The translations under genes were made by a program, and so were the position numbers. Below are positions 5,713 to 7,222 of a stretch of 7,222 nt of DNA, one piece after another. Within the stretch, counting starts at the first letter, position 1; each line of letters opens with the position of its first letter. The notes beneath the pieces were generated by a model that ran no database searches, was not told where the DNA came from, and saw only the letters and a list, made by a program, of their open reading frames with translations. The DNA is from Casp-actino8 sp032118015. Its GTDB lineage: Bacteria > Actinomycetota > Acidimicrobiia > Acidimicrobiales > Ilumatobacteraceae. The stretch is from NCBI GenBank assembly GCA_032118015.1, contig JAULYE010000079.1:1-7222 (forward strand), read 5' to 3'.

Positions 5713-6701
5713 TGGCTCGGCGTCGACCCGCCACCGTCCACGGTCTCTTGACCATCGACAAGCCCGTTGGCTGCACAAGTCATGACGTGGTGGATCGCGT
5801 CCGCCGAATACTGGGAGAGCGGCGTGTCGGTCACTCCGGGACGCTCGATCCGGATGCTTCAGGGTTGTTGTTGATCGGGGTCGGTCAGGCCACTCGGCTG
5901 CTGCGCTTTGTCGATATGGCACGGATCGACGGTCATGAGACGACATTCAAGTCCTATACGGGCACTGTGGTGCTTGGCACCGAGACCGACTCACTCGATG
6001 CGAGCGGGACGATCACTGCTGAGCACGACATGTCGACAGTGATCTCGTCGATGACGACAGAGTCGATTCAAGGAATCGTCGATGCACATCTGGTGGGCGC
6101 TATCGAACAGATACCTCCGATGGTGTCGGCTCTGCGAGTGGATGGAAAGAGATTGCACGAACTCGCCCGAGAAGGAATCGAAGTCGATCGAGAGGCTCGT
6201 CCAGTGACGATTCATTCTTTCGAGGTCGTGGGTGTGAGTGGCAATGCGATCGACATTCGAGTGGCTTGTTCCTCCGGCACCTACATTCGGACTCTTGCTG
6301 CCGACCTTGGGCGACTGCTCGGTGGAGGAGCGCACCTCCGTGATCTTCGGCGGACTGCAATCGGCAGCTTCGATATCGCGCAGGCGACTTCCTTGGTTGA
6401 TTTCGAAATGCTCGATCAGAACGCAGCACGTGCAGCTCTGTCGCCCGTGATCGAGGCATGCGGCGAACTGTCGCGTACTGCGGTGACACCCGAGCAGCGA
6501 TCCGCTGTCGCCGTCGGAGCGGTGCTTGAGCGTTCGATATTCGTCGGCGAACCACCATGGGCAGTGGTCCACGAGTCCCCGGGAGGGGATAGCGAATTGC
6601 TCGCTGTGTACGAACCCTTCGCGAACGAACGAGTCGGCGACGACAAGGCTCGGCCAATCGTGGTTCTCGTGGCCCCACCCACATCCAGCAGCGATTCGTG
6701 A
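5712..6701 (+). CDS. truB: tRNA pseudouridine(55) synthase TruB
   Basis: TruB converts U55 in the T-loop of nearly all tRNAs to pseudouridine and also acts as a tRNA folding chaperone. The 329-residue protein begins with GLLTIDKPVGCTSHDVVDRVR (residues 11-31 region) and has the catalytic motif GTLDPDASGLL, with Asp46 as the nucleophile. Tyr82 (FKSY) corresponds to the conserved active-site tyrosine. Further family motifs are PPMVSALRVDGKRLHELAREG and the CSSGTYIRTLAADLG block (residues 186-200, with Tyr191 and Arg193). The C-terminal part, from about residue 235, fits the TruB C-terminal domain seen in actinobacteria and ends in a Ser-rich tail. A few extra residues (near 69-76, ARIDGHE) lie before FKSY. 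The ATG overlaps the rbfA stop (TGATG) without a clear ribosome binding site, so reinitiation is likely. Confidence 0.97.
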   Translation: MARRRPATVHGLLTIDKPVGCTSHDVVDRVRRILGERRVGHSGTLDPDASGLLLIGVGQATRLLRFVDMARIDGHETTFKSYTGTVVLGTETDSLDASGTITAEHDMSTVISSMTTESIQGIVDAHLVGAIEQIPPMVSALRVDGKRLHELAREGIEVDREARPVTIHSFEVVGVSGNAIDIRVACSSGTYIRTLAADLGRLLGGGAHLRDLRRTAIGSFDIAQATSLVDFEMLDQNAARAALSPVIEACGELSRTAVTPEQRSAVAVGAVLERSIFVGEPPWAVVHESPGGDSELLAVYEPFANERVGDDKARPIVVLVAPPTSSSDS

Positions 6702-6703
6702 CT

Positions 6704-6717
6704 CCTCACTCATGAGG
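6704..6717 (+). other. Small inverted repeat just after truB
   Basis: CCTCA (6704-6708) and TGAGG (6713-6717) can pair across a CTCA loop, followed by TTT. An overlapping 8-base palindrome, CTCATGAG, lies at 6709-6716. The stem is too short and the T-run too weak to call a terminator; it could be a weak attenuator or chance. Confidence 0.2.
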
Positions 6718-6735
6718 TTTACGCGGCAACCGAAC

Positions 6736-6741
6736 TAGCGT
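6736..6741 (+). promoter_or_regulatory. Candidate -10 element for a leaderless ribF transcript
   Basis: TAGCGT, the same hexamer as before rbfA, ends 8 bases before the GTG at 6750. No ribosome binding site lies between it and the start codon. No well-placed -35 element is visible. The role is inferred. Confidence 0.25.
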
Positions 6742-6749
6742 TGTGCCCC

Positions 6750-7222
6750 GTGCTGATCATCGACGACTTTTCCAGCTGCCCATGGCCGGGTATGTCGAGC
6801 GTCGTGACCATCGGAGCCTTCGATGGCTTGCACATCGGTCACCGCACCGTCATCGGCCGTGTCATCGAGGAAGCAGGTTCATCTCAGAGCCGTCGCAGTG
6901 TCCTCGTGACGTTCGATCGCCACCCTGCATCTCTCGTTCGCCCGGATTCTGCACCGAAATTGCTGTCGGCTCATGAACACAAATTGGAACTCCTGGCCGA
7001 CACAGGTCTGGATGCGACCGCAGTGATCACCTTCGATGATGCACAAGCGGCAGAGTCTCCCGAGGAGTTCGTCGAGCGGGTTCTGGTGAACTGCTTGCGT
7101 GCCGACGTCATCGTGGTCGGAGAGGATTTTCACTTCGGGCGTGGTCGACGGGGAAATGTCGAGCTGTTACGCACTCTTGGGGCACGGTTCGGCTTCACCG
7201 TCCATCCAATCCCGCTTGTGGA
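6750..7222 (+). CDS. ribF: Bifunctional riboflavin kinase/FAD synthetase RibF, N-terminal part (3' end outside the window)
   Basis: RibF phosphorylates riboflavin to FMN (C-terminal kinase domain) and adenylylates FMN to FAD (N-terminal domain). The 157 residues seen cover most of the FAD synthetase domain. The nucleotidyltransferase motif GAFDGLHIGH is at 22-31, VTFDRHPA at 53-60, and GEDFHFGRGRRGN at 124-136. The riboflavin kinase domain would lie beyond the window. The frame is open from the truB stop, so the start must be chosen. GTG 6750 gives MLIIDDFSS and the usual 20 or so residues before the motif, as in relatives. TTG 6741 would add three residues, and ATG 6792 would leave only seven before the motif. 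None has a ribosome binding site. truB followed by ribF is a common order. Confidence 0.92.
   Translation, partial: MLIIDDFSSCPWPGMSSVVTIGAFDGLHIGHRTVIGRVIEEAGSSQSRRSVLVTFDRHPASLVRPDSAPKLLSAHEHKLELLADTGLDATAVITFDDAQAAESPEEFVERVLVNCLRADVIVVGEDFHFGRGRRGNVELLRTLGARFGFTVHPIPLV

Noticed and set aside
6704..6720. Rho-independent terminator after truB
   Set aside because: Only 5 bp of stem and three T residues; too weak, and ribF follows closely in the same direction.
6743..6976. Open frame starting at a GTG in the same place as ribF
   Set aside because: It is out of frame with the GAFDGLHIGH and VTFDRHPA motifs, which define the real ribF frame.

Overview
The window is a compact, single-strand stretch of a bacterial translation and RNA-maturation operon. 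From 5' to 3' it holds the end of rimP, then nusA, ylxR, infB, a DsbA/thioredoxin-fold oxidoreductase, rbfA, truB and the first part of ribF. All genes are on the + strand. I see no RNA genes, mobile elements, CRISPR arrays or integration sites, and no non-coding stretch longer than about 50 bases.

The organism is probably a high-GC actinobacterium, perhaps an Acidimicrobiia-like lineage rather than Streptomyces or Mycobacterium (inference). Reasons are the GC-rich codons with frequent GTG starts, NusA that stops after its KH domains, the CxGCR form of YlxR, and a long low-complexity linker in IF2. In addition, the thiol protein after infB closely resembles the mycothiol-dependent reductase Rv2466c of Mycobacterium tuberculosis, compared from memory.

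Layout: rimP overlaps nusA, nusA overlaps ylxR, and infB overlaps the oxidoreductase gene, each by an ATGA 4-base overlap. rbfA and truB share one base (TGATG). Real gaps exist only before infB (47 bases), rbfA (32 bases) and ribF (48 bases). The infB gap has a purine-rich ribosome binding site and a GC hairpin. The other two gaps have no ribosome binding site, but each carries TAGCGT 7 to 8 bases before a GTG start, which would fit leaderless starts in actinobacteria.

Functionally, RimP and RbfA mature the 30S subunit, NusA controls transcription elongation and termination, YlxR is a small RNA-binding protein, IF2 brings initiator tRNA to the ribosome, and TruB makes pseudouridine 55 in tRNA. 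RibF makes FMN and FAD. The oxidoreductase is the member that does not belong to the classical set. Its active site reads CPWA, not CPWC.

I did not find a clearly new biological system. The points most worth a second look are the CPWA oxidoreductase inside the operon, the two candidate leaderless starts, the very acidic RimP tail, and the repeat-built IF2 linker with three PPPPG motifs and a possible internal start.
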